Assembly: GCF_000380245.2 (NCBI RefSeq)
Contig: NZ_HG428742.1
Location: forward strand, 299,742 to 312,206
Direction: 5' to 3'
Length of the DNA: 12,465 nucleotides
DNA from: Bacillus massiliigorillae
Lineage (GTDB): Bacteria; Bacillota; Bacilli; Bacillales; DSM-1321
The position numbers and the translations under genes are program-made. The notes below the pieces were generated by a model. The model made no database searches. It had not been told where the DNA came from and saw only the letters and a list, made by a program, of their open reading frames with translations. Below are positions 1 through 5,690 of this stretch, one piece after another. How positions within the stretch are numbered: position 1 is the first letter of the stretch; each line of letters opens with the position of its first letter.

Positions 1-1
1 G

Positions 2-88
2 TTGATATCTCAACATTTGTGGCTTTTTGCTGTATTTCCAAACTTACGTTTGGGAACATTATTAGGTTTAGTTATGTATACGTTATAA
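2..88 (+). CDS. 3' end of a membrane protein gene (partial)
   Basis: The frame is open from the window edge to a TAA at 86-88 and gives 28 residues, including the stretches LWLFAVFPNLRLG and LLGLVMYTL. These are hydrophobic and look like the last membrane helix of a protein whose start lies outside the window. The stop is followed 23 bases later by a 10-bp hairpin at 112-136, a plausible 3' end. The competing minus frame here is also open but less hydrophobic. The family is not recognised; the call rests on residue composition and on the stop-hairpin arrangement only. Confidence 0.35.
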   Translation: MISQHLWLFAVFPNLRLGTLLGLVMYTL

Positions 89-111
89 ATCCGTGTTACA
101 CTAAAGCACTC

Positions 112-136
112 GTTGAATAAGAAACGCTTATTCAAC
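112..136. terminator. 10-bp perfect hairpin, weak terminator or repeat head
   Basis: GTTGAATAAG (112-121) and CTTATTCAAC (127-136) form a perfect stem with loop AAACG. On the plus strand it is followed by ATTTTCT, a weak T-tract. It lies between a plus gene ending at 88 and a minus gene ending at 165, so it could serve convergent transcripts. The minus reading (CTTATTCAACGAG) also resembles the head of the dispersed repeat family found elsewhere in the window. Confidence 0.45.
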
Positions 137-164
137 ATTTTCTACGATTGTGGAAGCTCGTTAT

Positions 165-616
165 TTATTCTCCGCCTTTATCCATATTTAGAGATTCTTC
201 ATCAGTTTTTTTAATTAAATCCCCGAGTTTCGCAAGTACAAAAAAGAAACAATACATAATCGTATAATATATATACTCTGTATAAACACCACTAAATATC
301 ACAATATTAAAATAAGATAAAATGAGTTCCATCAAGAAGATAAATAGAATCAATTGAATTATTTGTAGTAATAAATAAAACCCTTTATTTACCGTTCCAA
401 TATGTTCAATTAAGGCTTCTAAGAAGATACTTAATGGTGTTAAAAGTATAAATCCTACAAATATAGTTAAAGTTAAAAAGATTGGACCATTAGAAGTAGT
501 AAATTTAAAATCTAAAAAAAGACTAGCTAAATATTGAACTCCAAGCATTAAGCCAAAAATTTGAGACATAACAACTATTAAAAATATAGGTATTAAAATG
601 TAATTTTTTTTTGCAT
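165..616 (-). pseudogene. YrvL-like four-helix membrane protein, frameshifted in a 9-A run
   Basis: The uninterrupted frame (165-569) encodes 134 residues with three strongly hydrophobic segments and part of a fourth, and ends in a charged tail (DLIKKTDEESLNMD). Its helix spacing and pieces such as LSIFLEALIE resemble the YrvL regulatory-protein family from memory; this is inference. The first ATG of that frame (569) has no ribosome site. A perfect AGGAGGGAG site precedes a different ATG at 616, which opens MQKK then stops after seven codons. Adding one A to the nine-A run (604-612) joins it to the long frame as MQKKNYILIPIFLIVV, which completes the first membrane helix. So the gene is broken by one base, is phase-variable, is read by slippage, or carries a sequencing error. 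Full length would be about 150 residues, close to the family size. Confidence 0.6.
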
Positions 617-740
617 TATTTCTCCCTCCTACTTAATGAATTTATAATCTATACGTTTTTTGTTGGGAAAAGATTCAAATTCCTAAAAGTGATAACTTCA
701 TAACTACATCTCCCGTCTTTGACTTGATATAAGAGTTACC

Positions 741-774
741 ATACTTCAACAATCCTGCCTCATTGTTGAAGTAT
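741..774. repeat. 13-bp perfect inverted repeat with CCTGCCTC loop
   Basis: ATACTTCAACAAT (741-753) and ATTGTTGAAGTAT (762-774) are perfectly complementary around the loop CCTGCCTC. The minus reading contains TTCAACAATGAGGCAGGAT, a variant of the TTCAAC...GGGGCAGG core seen at 7631-7650 and elsewhere. There is no T-tract on either side, so it is more likely a repeat element than a terminator. Confidence 0.55.
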
Positions 775-902
775 AATGCCCCCAAAGCGTCCTTTGTTAA
801 CATTTCGTTGAGAGTCTATTTATATGTTACAGCCATTCAAATCAAGTGAATCGAACAGTCCTCTTTAAAATAATTTCTCACAGCGTCTCAGAGCGTTATT
901 TT

Positions 903-950
903 CTAATAAAAACAGCGACAAACACTGATTTAACAGTGCTTGTCGCTGTT
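903..950 (-). terminator. Intrinsic terminator, minus strand
   Basis: A 17-base stem (911-927 with 934-950, one mismatch, loop ATTTAA) is followed on the minus strand by TTTTTATT. It lies 84 bases beyond the stop of the truncated minus-strand membrane gene at 1034 and probably ended that transcript. Confidence 0.75.
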
Positions 951-1033
951 TGAAATGTTACCAAGCTTTCATTTGGGATCGTTTTTTCTGCTTTATGTGT
1001 ATAACGATACAATTGTGTTATTTAATTTCAACA

Positions 1034-1297
1034 TCACGTGTAAAATTCTTTTAATTTTTCGGGTAAAGTTTTATTCATAATAAATCCCGCAGATACTAAT
1101 CCTATTAAAATAATTATAATCGCCAAAATATTATCTAACCAACCTATTTGAATATTATTCGTTAGTTTTGAACCACCAATAATTATTATAGCCGCAACAA
1201 TCCAAGCAAATAAAAATCCTACAAAGTACTGTAAGCCGTTCTCTTTTGAAGTACCCGCAGGTATAAAAACACATATAAAAGCAGTGGGATTAGCATA
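1034..1297 (-). pseudogene. 5'-truncated two-helix membrane protein
   Basis: A minus frame is open from after a TAA at 1298-1300 down to the TGA at 1034-1036, with no ATG, GTG or TTG near its 5' end and no ribosome site. The encoded protein has two clear hydrophobic helices (FVGFLFAWIVAAIIIIGG and DNILAIIIILIGLVSAGF) and a charged tail (NKTLPEKLKEFYT), which looks like real coding sequence. The 5' part of the frame (about 1225-1297) is the reverse strand of a repeat module also found at 2178-2282. That suggests the repeat or a deletion removed the start codon. A terminator follows at 903-950. The family is not recognised. Confidence 0.5.
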
Positions 1298-1317
1298 TTA
1301 AATCTCACTGCTTTTAT
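1225..1317 (+). repeat. Dispersed repeat module copy A, ending in a hairpin
   Basis: Starts at AGTACTGTAAGCCGTTCTCT and ends in a hairpin made of AAAAGCAGTGGGATT and AATCTCACTGCTTTT. The same module with a 12-13-base insertion lies in inverse orientation at 2178-2282. The hairpin has T-rich flanks on both sides and could terminate transcription either way. Confidence 0.7.
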
Positions 1318-1414
1318 CGTTTTCTTTAGGTTATCAAAAGTACGGTTTTTTTTTATAACAATTTACCACTAACGGGGCAGGATAGTTGAATAAACATAAT
1401 TTTCAGAATGTGTT

Positions 1415-1420
1415 TATAAT
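1415..1420 (+). promoter_or_regulatory. Candidate -10 box of the lipoprotein gene
   Basis: TATAAT at 1415-1420, 42 bases before the ATG at 1463. The best -35-like hexamer, TTGAAT at 1386, is 23 bases away, which is too far, so the -35 is unresolved. Confidence 0.35.
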
Positions 1421-1462
1421 CAATGTTATATTAAGATAAGCAGCAATAAAGGAGGAAAACTT

Positions 1463-1930
1463 ATGAGGATAATAACAATGATGTTACTTTTATCACTATT
1501 TCTCGTTGCTTGTTCAAATGAAAACTCTATCGAAGTAAAAAAGGACAAAAGTGACAATACTACCGTTGAACAAACGAAAGAAGAGACAAAGATAACAAAA
1601 GAATTTATAAAAGAAAATGCAAAGTTTGGTGCATCTTATGATGAGGTTAGAGAAATTTTTGGAAAAGAACAATATTCGGGGATTATGGATAAAACTATGG
1701 TTTTTGTTTATGATTCTACTACCTATAAACCATTTACGTATAATCAAGGTGGAGATGCAGTAGCTTTTGATGCTATAAAGTCAGGTAAACTAGATTATCA
1801 AGTGTACATTAATTTTGTAGAAGAAAAAGCTGTATTTTACCAATATTACTTTAAAGGGGAAGATGGTGAAGTTTGGGGATATACAGTTTCTAGTGATGGT
1901 GATAATTTGAGTAGGAATTCTGGCAACTAA
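1463..1930 (+). CDS. Putative lipoprotein, 155 aa
   Basis: The N-terminus is a type II signal peptide: MRIITMMLLLSLFLVACSN, with lipobox LVAC placing the lipidated Cys at residue 17. A lysine/glutamate-rich linker to about residue 48 follows, as is usual for lipoproteins tethered to the outer face of the membrane. The mature domain includes KFGASYDEVREIFGKEQY, a helix-like segment that recalls the small-domain lipoproteins with a 'G-x-x-x-x-E-V-x-x-x-F/L-G' element, then a strand-rich part with FVYDSTTY and FVEEKAVFYQYYF. No catalytic motif is visible. The start is supported by AAAGGAGG at 1449-1456. The gene stands alone, with a terminator 47 bases after its stop. The opposite-strand frame at 1514-1747 is a shadow. 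The precise family is unknown. Confidence 0.8.
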   Translation: MRIITMMLLLSLFLVACSNENSIEVKKDKSDNTTVEQTKEETKITKEFIKENAKFGASYDEVREIFGKEQYSGIMDKTMVFVYDSTTYKPFTYNQGGDAVAFDAIKSGKLDYQVYINFVEEKAVFYQYYFKGEDGEVWGYTVSSDGDNLSRNSGN

Positions 1931-1976
1931 TCTAAGTGAAAGAATACACTTAAACTAACAGGTGCGTTAATGAAAT

Positions 1977-2027
1977 AAAAAGTCTCAAACTTATCAAGGA
2001 AATGTCGATAAGTTTGAGACTTTTTTT
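1977..2027. terminator. Strong bidirectional intrinsic terminator
   Basis: A perfect 19-bp stem: 1977-1995 pairs with 2007-2025 around a loop of 11 bases, followed by T7 on the plus strand and preceded by A5 (T5 on the minus strand). It closes the lipoprotein transcript and could also stop minus-strand transcription arriving from 2272. Confidence 0.9.
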
Positions 2028-2177
2028 ATAATAAGACTGGTTTCAGAGCGTTTTTAACACACAAAATCGCACACCCATTAGCAAGTGATTAATTTTTTTT
2101 AGGCAGTGGATAATTAGTATGTGATTTATACTGTGATTTCAGTGCCAAATTGATATACAAACATTGTTATTTCAATG

Positions 2178-2282
2178 AAAAAGCAGTGCGGATTCATATG
2201 CGAAATGCACTGCTATTATATTTACTTTTATACCTGTTTTTAGGCTTGCGGGTACTCCAAAAGAGAACGGCTTAAAAGTACT
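2178..2282 (-). repeat. Dispersed repeat module copy B, with terminator hairpin
   Basis: Inverse copy of the module at 1225-1317. In minus orientation it begins AGTACTTTTAAGCCGTTCTC and carries an extra AGCCTAAAAACA-like insertion. It ends in the stem AGCAGTGC/GCACTGCT (2207-2214 with 2182-2189), followed by TTTTTC on the minus strand. It begins inside the last codons of the 37-residue minus gene and supplies that gene's likely terminator. Confidence 0.7.
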
Positions 2283-2385
2283 GTAACCATTCTTTTTTTG
2301 AAAGCTGCTTAAAAAGGGGTCTACTTTTATAAAATTTCATAATTGAGAAAATCAATAATAAGACAAACATTATATATCCAATCAT
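2272..2385 (-). CDS. 37-aa single-helix membrane protein
   Basis: The ATG at 2385 has AAAGGGGTG (from 2400) about 8 bases upstream. The product begins MIGYIMFVLLLIFSIMKFYK, one hydrophobic helix of about 16 residues, followed by a basic amphipathic tail (SRPLFKQLSKKEWLQYF). This is the layout of many short bitopic proteins of Bacillus. The last codons lie in repeat copy B. Removing one T from the TTTT run at the stop would extend the frame about 40 residues through the repeat (KPFSFGVPAS...), so the natural C-terminus may have changed when the repeat arrived. Role unknown. Confidence 0.6.
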   Translation of the reverse strand: MIGYIMFVLLLIFSIMKFYKSRPLFKQLSKKEWLQYF

Positions 2386-2454
2386 TATAATCACCCCTTT
2401 TTTGAAAGTCTAATTTTAATTTACATATTCGATACCTAAATTCACTTTCCCTAC

Positions 2455-2490
2455 AAAAAGCACCCAAAGCGATCCTGCCCCGTAGCTAAA
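2455..2490 (-). repeat. GGGGCAGGAT repeat core
   Basis: The minus reading contains GCTACGGGGCAGGATCGCTT, then TGGGTGCTTTTTG. The GGGGCAGGAT core recurs at 1374-1383 (plus), and closely related forms occur at 2826-2833, 5802-5811 and 7631-7637. A short minus frame continues from it (LWVLFVGKVNLGIEYVN, stop at 2421) and could be a remnant of a gene. Confidence 0.4.
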
Positions 2491-2510
2491 TTTGTTTCTT
2501 GAAGTTGCTT

Positions 2511-2732
2511 CTAGGATATTAAAGATTTTATATTTTTTATATAAACAAATGTAGAAATTATACTAATAACTAAGTAGTATATACCTATTATGGACAAAGC
2601 ATCTGTTGCTACCATTGAAACCTCTTTATTTAGAATTATTGCCCTCCACAAGAAAGAACTGACGATAAATATTATAGGGAATACCACATAGTAACCAGTA
2701 AAGTATAATTTAATTTTCTTGCTACTATCCAT
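2511..2732 (-). CDS. Small multi-helix membrane protein, 73 aa
   Basis: The open frame extends upstream to 2771, but AAAGGAGG (2741-2748) lies 8 bases before the ATG at 2732, so translation should start at MDSSKKIKLYF. There are three hydrophobic segments: YFTGYYVVFPIIFIVSSFLW, VATDALSIIGIYYLVISII and a short STFVYIKNI end. The N-terminus is basic and probably cytoplasmic. No family is recognised. The gene stands between other tiny hydrophobic minus-strand genes, with an unassigned gap of about 170 bases to the next one upstream (2905). A GGGGCAGG repeat core lies just after its stop. Confidence 0.65.
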   Translation of the reverse strand: MDSSKKIKLYFTGYYVVFPIIFIVSSFLWRAIILNKEVSMVATDALSIIGIYYLVISIISTFVYIKNIKSLIS

Positions 2733-2825
2733 ATAAATACCCTCCTTTATAGATAATCTAAAAAGGTTCAATAAACCTCTCCGTTACATCATTAACCATA
2801 ATATACCATATGTTAACCGAGCAAA

Positions 2826-2895
2826 CCTGCCCCGTTCGTTGCATAAGAAAAGCCATCTAAATAACAGCCTTGATCTTTTGCTAATGTACTTTTTT
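2826..2895 (-). repeat. Dispersed GCATAAG repeat, copy at 2841
   Basis: The plus strand shows CCTGCCCCGTTCGTTGCATAAGAAA split across 2826-2850. The GCATAAGAAA 10-mer is shared with copies at 3531, 4301, 7502, 11640 and 12195. It follows the 3' end of the minus-strand 49-aa gene (stop at 2905). Its terminator stem is eroded: GGCT...GGCT is direct rather than inverted. Confidence 0.65.
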
Positions 2896-2904
2896 ATGAA
2901 ATAA

Positions 2905-3054
2905 CTATCTAAATAATTTGAATGCACTAAACCCAATAGCACATCCTCCGCCAATACCCATCACCACACCCAAAAGTGTCCATTGTGAAATGTAAATACC
3001 GAGCATAAATAACAATAACCCTAAAAATCCTAATAGACCCACTTTTTTATTCAT
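2905..3054 (-). CDS. 49-aa glycine-rich two-helix membrane protein
   Basis: The ATG at 3054 follows AAAGGGAGAA with a spacing of about 8. The product starts MNKKVGLLGFLGLLLFMLGI, then YISQW, then a second helix with LLGVVMGIGGGCAIGFSAF and a basic end (KLFR). It is therefore a two-helix hairpin with a tight turn and a glycine-rich second helix, as seen in small helix-packing membrane proteins. The frame is free of stops, its amino acid choice is not simply AT-driven, and the start and ribosome site agree, so I take it as real. A longer frame on the same strand (3047-3238) overlaps its start, lacks a ribosome site and is rejected. Function unknown. Confidence 0.65.
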   Translation of the reverse strand: MNKKVGLLGFLGLLLFMLGIYISQWTLLGVVMGIGGGCAIGFSAFKLFR

Positions 3055-3219
3055 TAAATGTTCTCCCTTTACTTCGTATATTCTTCCTTATAACACCTAT
3101 CTCCAAATTATAGCAGTTATCTAGTAGGAATAATTGTTGTTTTACATTTTTTGTAAGATAATAAAATATAAAAGGAATGATACTTGGGATTTCTAAATTG
3201 GTATAACTGGATTCACTAA

Positions 3220-3387
3220 CCAATCCCTTATGTCTCAATATTTTTTGATATAATTTTTACGTTAATAATTGTATTAACTGTATGGTTTGATACAAGGAAA
3301 ATAAGGACTTCTGTTATAGCTCTCTCAACTGGGATCGTTGTTACTTTGGTAGGTGTATTCATCTTAAACCTTATTGGATACTATTAG
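3220..3387 (+). pseudogene. Remnant of a membrane protein, no start codon
   Basis: After a TAA at 3217-3219 the plus frame runs 55 codons to a TAG at 3385-3387 and contains no ATG, GTG or TTG near its 5' end. It encodes two hydrophobic helices, DIIFTLIIVLTVWF and VIALSTGIVVTLVGVFILNL, joined by the basic loop DTRKIRTS and ending IGYY. This has the look of the C-terminal two helices of a small membrane protein. No ribosome site is visible. A weak AGCC/GGCT hairpin with six Ts follows near 3448-3471. Confidence 0.4.
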
Positions 3388-3481
3388 TATAACTAGATCC
3401 TTCAGGAACATATTCTATTTTATGTTGCATTCTTTCTTATTCTTTAAGCCATTAACAAGGGCTCTTTTTTACATAAAAAAT

Positions 3482-3556
3482 TGTATTGTACCTGATATAA
3501 AAGTTCAAAAACCTGAGAAATTTTGAGTTTGCATAAGAAAGAAGAAACTCATTTAC
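3482..3556 (-). repeat. Dispersed GCATAAG repeat, rearranged copy
   Basis: TTGTACCTGATA at 3487-3498 matches the tail of the repeat at 12239-12250. GCATAAGAAA at 3531-3540 matches its head, but the order is reversed relative to intact copies. GAGTTT and AAACTC around the head form a 6-bp stem. The element sits just beyond the stop (3568) of the histidine-kinase remnant on the minus strand. Confidence 0.45.
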
Positions 3557-3567
3557 TCTTTTGTTTC

Positions 3568-3801
3568 CTAACTATTTAATAAATTCGCCATTAAAATAAT
3601 CTTGAACCCAATCAGACATCCGAATAAAATATGCATTTCATTAAAAAAGAGTTTAATATCAGGTCTGAGAAAAAGAGCATAACTAGTTCCGTTATGTGAC
3701 AGCGGGACACCAATTGTATTTTTCAATTCATTAGCAAAGAATCCTGTTACAAACTTTTTTTGGGGAATCTCCTTCCTAACTATCAAAATAAATAGCCACA
3801 A
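3568..3801 (-). pseudogene. Sensor histidine kinase remnant (extracellular domain and second TM)
   Basis: The minus frame gives about 70 usable residues, including KKFVTGFFANELKNTIGVPL, SHNGTSYALFLRPDIKLFFN and EMHILFGCLIGFKIILMANL. From memory this matches the end of the extracytoplasmic sensing domain and the second membrane helix of a Bacillus two-component kinase. The usual order in that family is IGVPL...NGT.YALF.RPDIK, then NEMH.LFG and a membrane helix. Everything expected after that (HAMP, phosphoacceptor His, ATPase domain) is missing; a TAG follows immediately. The frame has no proper start (only a TTG without ribosome site). It is a decayed fragment, not the kinase gene at 8084-8995, whose sequence is unrelated. 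No partner regulator remains. Confidence 0.55.
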
Positions 3802-4101
3802 TGTAAACCATCCATCAATCTAATACTTCTAATAAATAATTTATGTATATAGATTTATTCCACAAAAATAAATATTCAAAATGACATTTAATATCTTAAA
3901 ATATTAAATGACTTTTTTAAAAAAATTTTTTGATTTTTTACCCTTTTCCACATTAATTTCATCAATTCAAATGCAAGTGTATGAAAATTTCTGAGAGCCT
4001 TATCCTATTCTGATAATCTGCCTATATTGAACACAAGCTATATAATAATTAAGCAAAGATAAATGATATTAGAAAAAACTCACAAGTAATATCTCCAAAA
4101 A
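3802..4101. other. AT-rich spacer with a possible gene remnant
   Basis: No intact gene. A minus frame from about 4010 to a TAA at 3888-3890 reads LRNFHTLAFELMKLMWKR, then turns lysine-rich; it has no start codon and may be a trace of coding sequence or chance. The segment 3840-3950 is almost pure A/T. No clear promoter or hairpin was found. Confidence 0.3.
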
Positions 4102-4281
4102 CTATTTGTCTTCGTTAGTCTCTAAAACATAACCAAAGTTGAATACTCCCTTAATAACTGAACCGAAAAGCCAGATGGAATAAGAATTTCTATTTAATAA
4201 ATTCATCTCTGAATTTATCTTTTCTAATATTCGGGAAAATAACTCCAGTTTTTGAGGTATGATAGCTTTATTTTTCCTGAA
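4102..4281 (-). pseudogene. Unidentified gene remnant
   Basis: The minus frame is open from after a TAG near 4282 down to the TAG at 4102-4104. It contains QKLELFSRILEKINSE and RNSYSIWLFGSVIKGVFNFG, ending YVLETNEDK. The amino-acid mix looks coding. The only ATG (4206) leaves 34 residues and has no good ribosome site. The 5' side abuts the dispersed repeat at 4284-4380, so the gene was probably cut by that element or by a linked deletion. The frame called at 4224-4457 in another register overlaps the repeat and is not supported. Confidence 0.4.
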
Positions 4282-4283
4282 CT

Positions 4284-4380
4284 AAACTCCTCTGTTTGTT
4301 GCATAAGAAAAAGACCATCAAATAATAGTCTTGATCTTCTGCTATTGCTCCATTTAGTATAAGTACATTTGCTCACCACT
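4284..4380 (-). repeat. Dispersed GCATAAG repeat with intrinsic terminator
   Basis: Plus-strand head CTCTGTTTGTTGCATAAGAA (4290-4309). In minus orientation the stem AAGACTA (4332-4326) pairs with TGGTCTT (4317-4311) around an 8-base loop and is followed by TTTCTT, so it is an intrinsic terminator for minus-strand transcripts. The 3' part (GCTC...GTAC, 4347-4366) corresponds to the second hairpin of the copies at 7502 and 12195, but its pairing is lost here. Confidence 0.7.
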
Positions 4381-4464
4381 TTGAACGAGCTGAGGAATAG
4401 AATATGGATTAGATGATAAGTCGCCATAATTTGGATGGTAAAGAGATTCTTTACCAATATCTAA
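4354..4464 (-). pseudogene. C-terminal remnant of an unidentified protein
   Basis: A minus frame of 36 codons ends at TAA 4354-4356 inside the repeat tail. The reading LYHPNYGDLSSNPYSIPQLV is not a typical AT-driven chance peptide (His, Pro, Gly, Asp present), so it is probably the end of a former gene. The last residues (GEQMYLY) come from repeat sequence. There is no start codon or ribosome site. The promoter of the next plus gene lies just beyond it. Confidence 0.35.
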
Positions 4465-4478
4465 TTATTCTTTTTATT

Positions 4479-4487
4479 TGCTATAAT
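4479..4487 (+). promoter_or_regulatory. Extended -10 promoter of the EFR1-like gene
   Basis: TGCTATAAT combines a TGn extension with a perfect TATAAT, 35 bases before the ATG at 4523. There is no good -35 hexamer at the right distance, which an extended -10 can tolerate. Confidence 0.6.
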
Positions 4488-4522
4488 CCATAAAGAGTTT
4501 TAACGAAAGATGGTGATTAAAA

Positions 4523-5320
4523 ATGATTTTGTATTATTCAGGCACCGGAAATAGTGAATACGTGGCAAAAAGAATAGGTAACGAAGTTCAAGATGAAGTA
4601 ATAAATCTTTTTGAAAAAATTCGAAATCAGGATTTTTCTGACCTATTTTCTGATAGACCATGGGTTATCGTTGTACCTACCTATGCATGGAGGATTCCAC
4701 GTATTGTAGAAAATTGGTTAATGAAGACAAAATTAGGAGGAAGTCCAGATATTTATTTTGTGATGACGTGTGGTGGTAGTAATGGTAATGCAGGTGCCTA
4801 TCTAAAGAAACTTTGCAAAGTAAAAGGTCTTTCTAATCAGGGATGTATTTCTATCACCATGCCTGAAAACTATATTGCGCTTTACAGTGCACCTGAAAGA
4901 GCTGAGGCACTGGCGATTATTGAAAGAGCTGAACAAAAAATATCAGATAGTGCCAAGTCGATTAGAAAGGGTACAGCATTTTCAGAACCGCAGGTGACAT
5001 CAAAAGATAGATTGAAGAGTGGTTTAGTAAACGATCTTTTTTATCCCGTATACGTACATGCAAAGAAATTTTATGTAACGGATGCCTGTGTTTCATGCGA
5101 AAAATGTGAAAAGGTGTGTCCGTTGAAGAACATTAGGATGGAAAATGGAAAGCCTAAATGGGGGAAACAGTGCACTCATTGTATGGCGTGTATTTGCCGA
5201 TGCCCAAAAGAGGCCATTGAATATGGAAAACATACAAATGGCATGGTACGGTATATTTGTCCTAAAAAATGTAAAGTGGATAGAACTGAAAAATCTAGTT
5301 GGAGTAGCAGTTGGTTGTAA
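4523..5320 (+). CDS. EFR1-family flavodoxin-fold / 2x[4Fe-4S] ferredoxin protein
   Basis: The N-terminal half is a flavodoxin-like domain: MILYYSGTGNSEYVAKRIG carries the FMN-phosphate loop SGTGNS (residues 6-11), PTYAWRIPRIVENWL lies at 52-66, and TCGGSNGNAG (82-91) is the second flavin-contact region. The C-terminal half has two bacterial ferredoxin motifs, CVSCEKCEKVCP (Cys189, 192, 195, 199) and CTHCMACICRCP (Cys217, 220, 223, 227), enough for two [4Fe-4S] clusters. This domain order defines the EFR1 family of Firmicutes; a cytoplasmic electron-transfer role is inferred and the partner is unknown. Length (265) is typical. The ribosome site is weak (GATGGTGAT). The last residues (CPKKCKVDRTEKSSW) are odd: the family usually ends shortly after RY.CPE, and an AAAAAA run at 5265-5270 sits there, so a late frameshift is possible. 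The gene is monocistronic, with a terminator at 5425. Confidence 0.9.
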   Translation: MILYYSGTGNSEYVAKRIGNEVQDEVINLFEKIRNQDFSDLFSDRPWVIVVPTYAWRIPRIVENWLMKTKLGGSPDIYFVMTCGGSNGNAGAYLKKLCKVKGLSNQGCISITMPENYIALYSAPERAEALAIIERAEQKISDSAKSIRKGTAFSEPQVTSKDRLKSGLVNDLFYPVYVHAKKFYVTDACVSCEKCEKVCPLKNIRMENGKPKWGKQCTHCMACICRCPKEAIEYGKHTNGMVRYICPKKCKVDRTEKSSWSSSWL

Positions 5321-5424
5321 GATTGACTTCTCTTTCCGCATCCATTTCTAATTACAGCTACCTCTTGTTATATTTTTTTAGGTTTTCATTTCCTGTTTAT
5401 TATTCCTAAAAGTAGGATTTAACT

Positions 5425-5455
5425 GGCTTTCCATAAATAAAGGAAAGCCTTTTTT
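5425..5455 (+). terminator. Intrinsic terminator after the EFR1-like gene
   Basis: GGCTTTCC (5425-5432) and GGAAAGCC (5442-5449) form a perfect 8-bp stem with a 9-base loop, followed by six Ts. Confidence 0.9.
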
Positions 5456-5469
5456 GTTGTAAAAGGAGC

Positions 5470-5690
5470 AGGTTCGTAGAAGAAAGGATTATATGATAAA
5501 TCGTATACGTTATAAATGCAATACGATCATCTAATATCGTATCAACAAAAGATATACCGAATATGTTGATTAACGCTCAAAACCACTGTCACCAATATGT
5601 AACTATTACCAACAATATTAAAGCACCATTCCTCTTTCCAAAATGACGAATAAATATACAATTACCAATTGTAACGAATTTTTCTATCCG
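5470..5690 (-). pseudogene. Membrane-protein remnant with two in-frame TGA stops
   Basis: One minus-strand frame stays coding-like across two stops. It reads KFVTIGNCIFIRHFGKRNGA, LILLVIVTYW, stop (5589-5591), QWF, stop (5577-5579), then LINIFGISFVDTILDDRIA and FITYTIYHII. Hydrophobic helices and a basic loop continue in the same register through both stops, which argues for a gene killed by point mutations (for example TGG to TGA). There is no start codon: a TAA at 5691-5693 precedes the frame. Family not recognised. Confidence 0.45.

Larger units (their letters stand above)
617..1033. other. Gene-poor stretch with hairpins and repeat pieces
   Basis: No convincing intact gene. A minus-strand frame at 675-803 gives 42 residues from an ATG without a ribosome site; part of it (LYFNNEAGLLKYG) is translation of the hairpin at 741-774 and of the repeat core, so I do not call it a gene. 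The segments around 777-796 and 2460-2477 share an (A/C)CCCAAAGCG...TCCT block. The segments at 889-898 and 2043-2052 share TCAGAGCGTT. These look like eroded repeats. Confidence 0.4.

Noticed and set aside
675..803. A 42-codon minus frame from an ATG
   Set aside because: No ribosome site, and much of it is translation of a perfect hairpin and the repeat core; kept only as a note.
3047..3238. 63-aa minus frame upstream of the 49-aa gene
   Set aside because: No ribosome site, and it overlaps the supported start and ribosome site of the smaller gene in another register.
4224..4457. 77-aa minus frame
   Set aside because: It runs through a repeat copy, and two other registers on the same strand look more like coding remnants.
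5145..5351. Plus frame overlapping the ferredoxin motifs
   Set aside because: Shadow of the EFR1-like gene, although its last part marks the possible alternative C-terminus.
76..5517. The 15-mer GTATACGTTATAAAT occurs at 76-90 and 5503-5517
   Set aside because: Flanks do not match and a shared 15-mer is not surprising in AT-rich DNA of this length; no further copy was seen.
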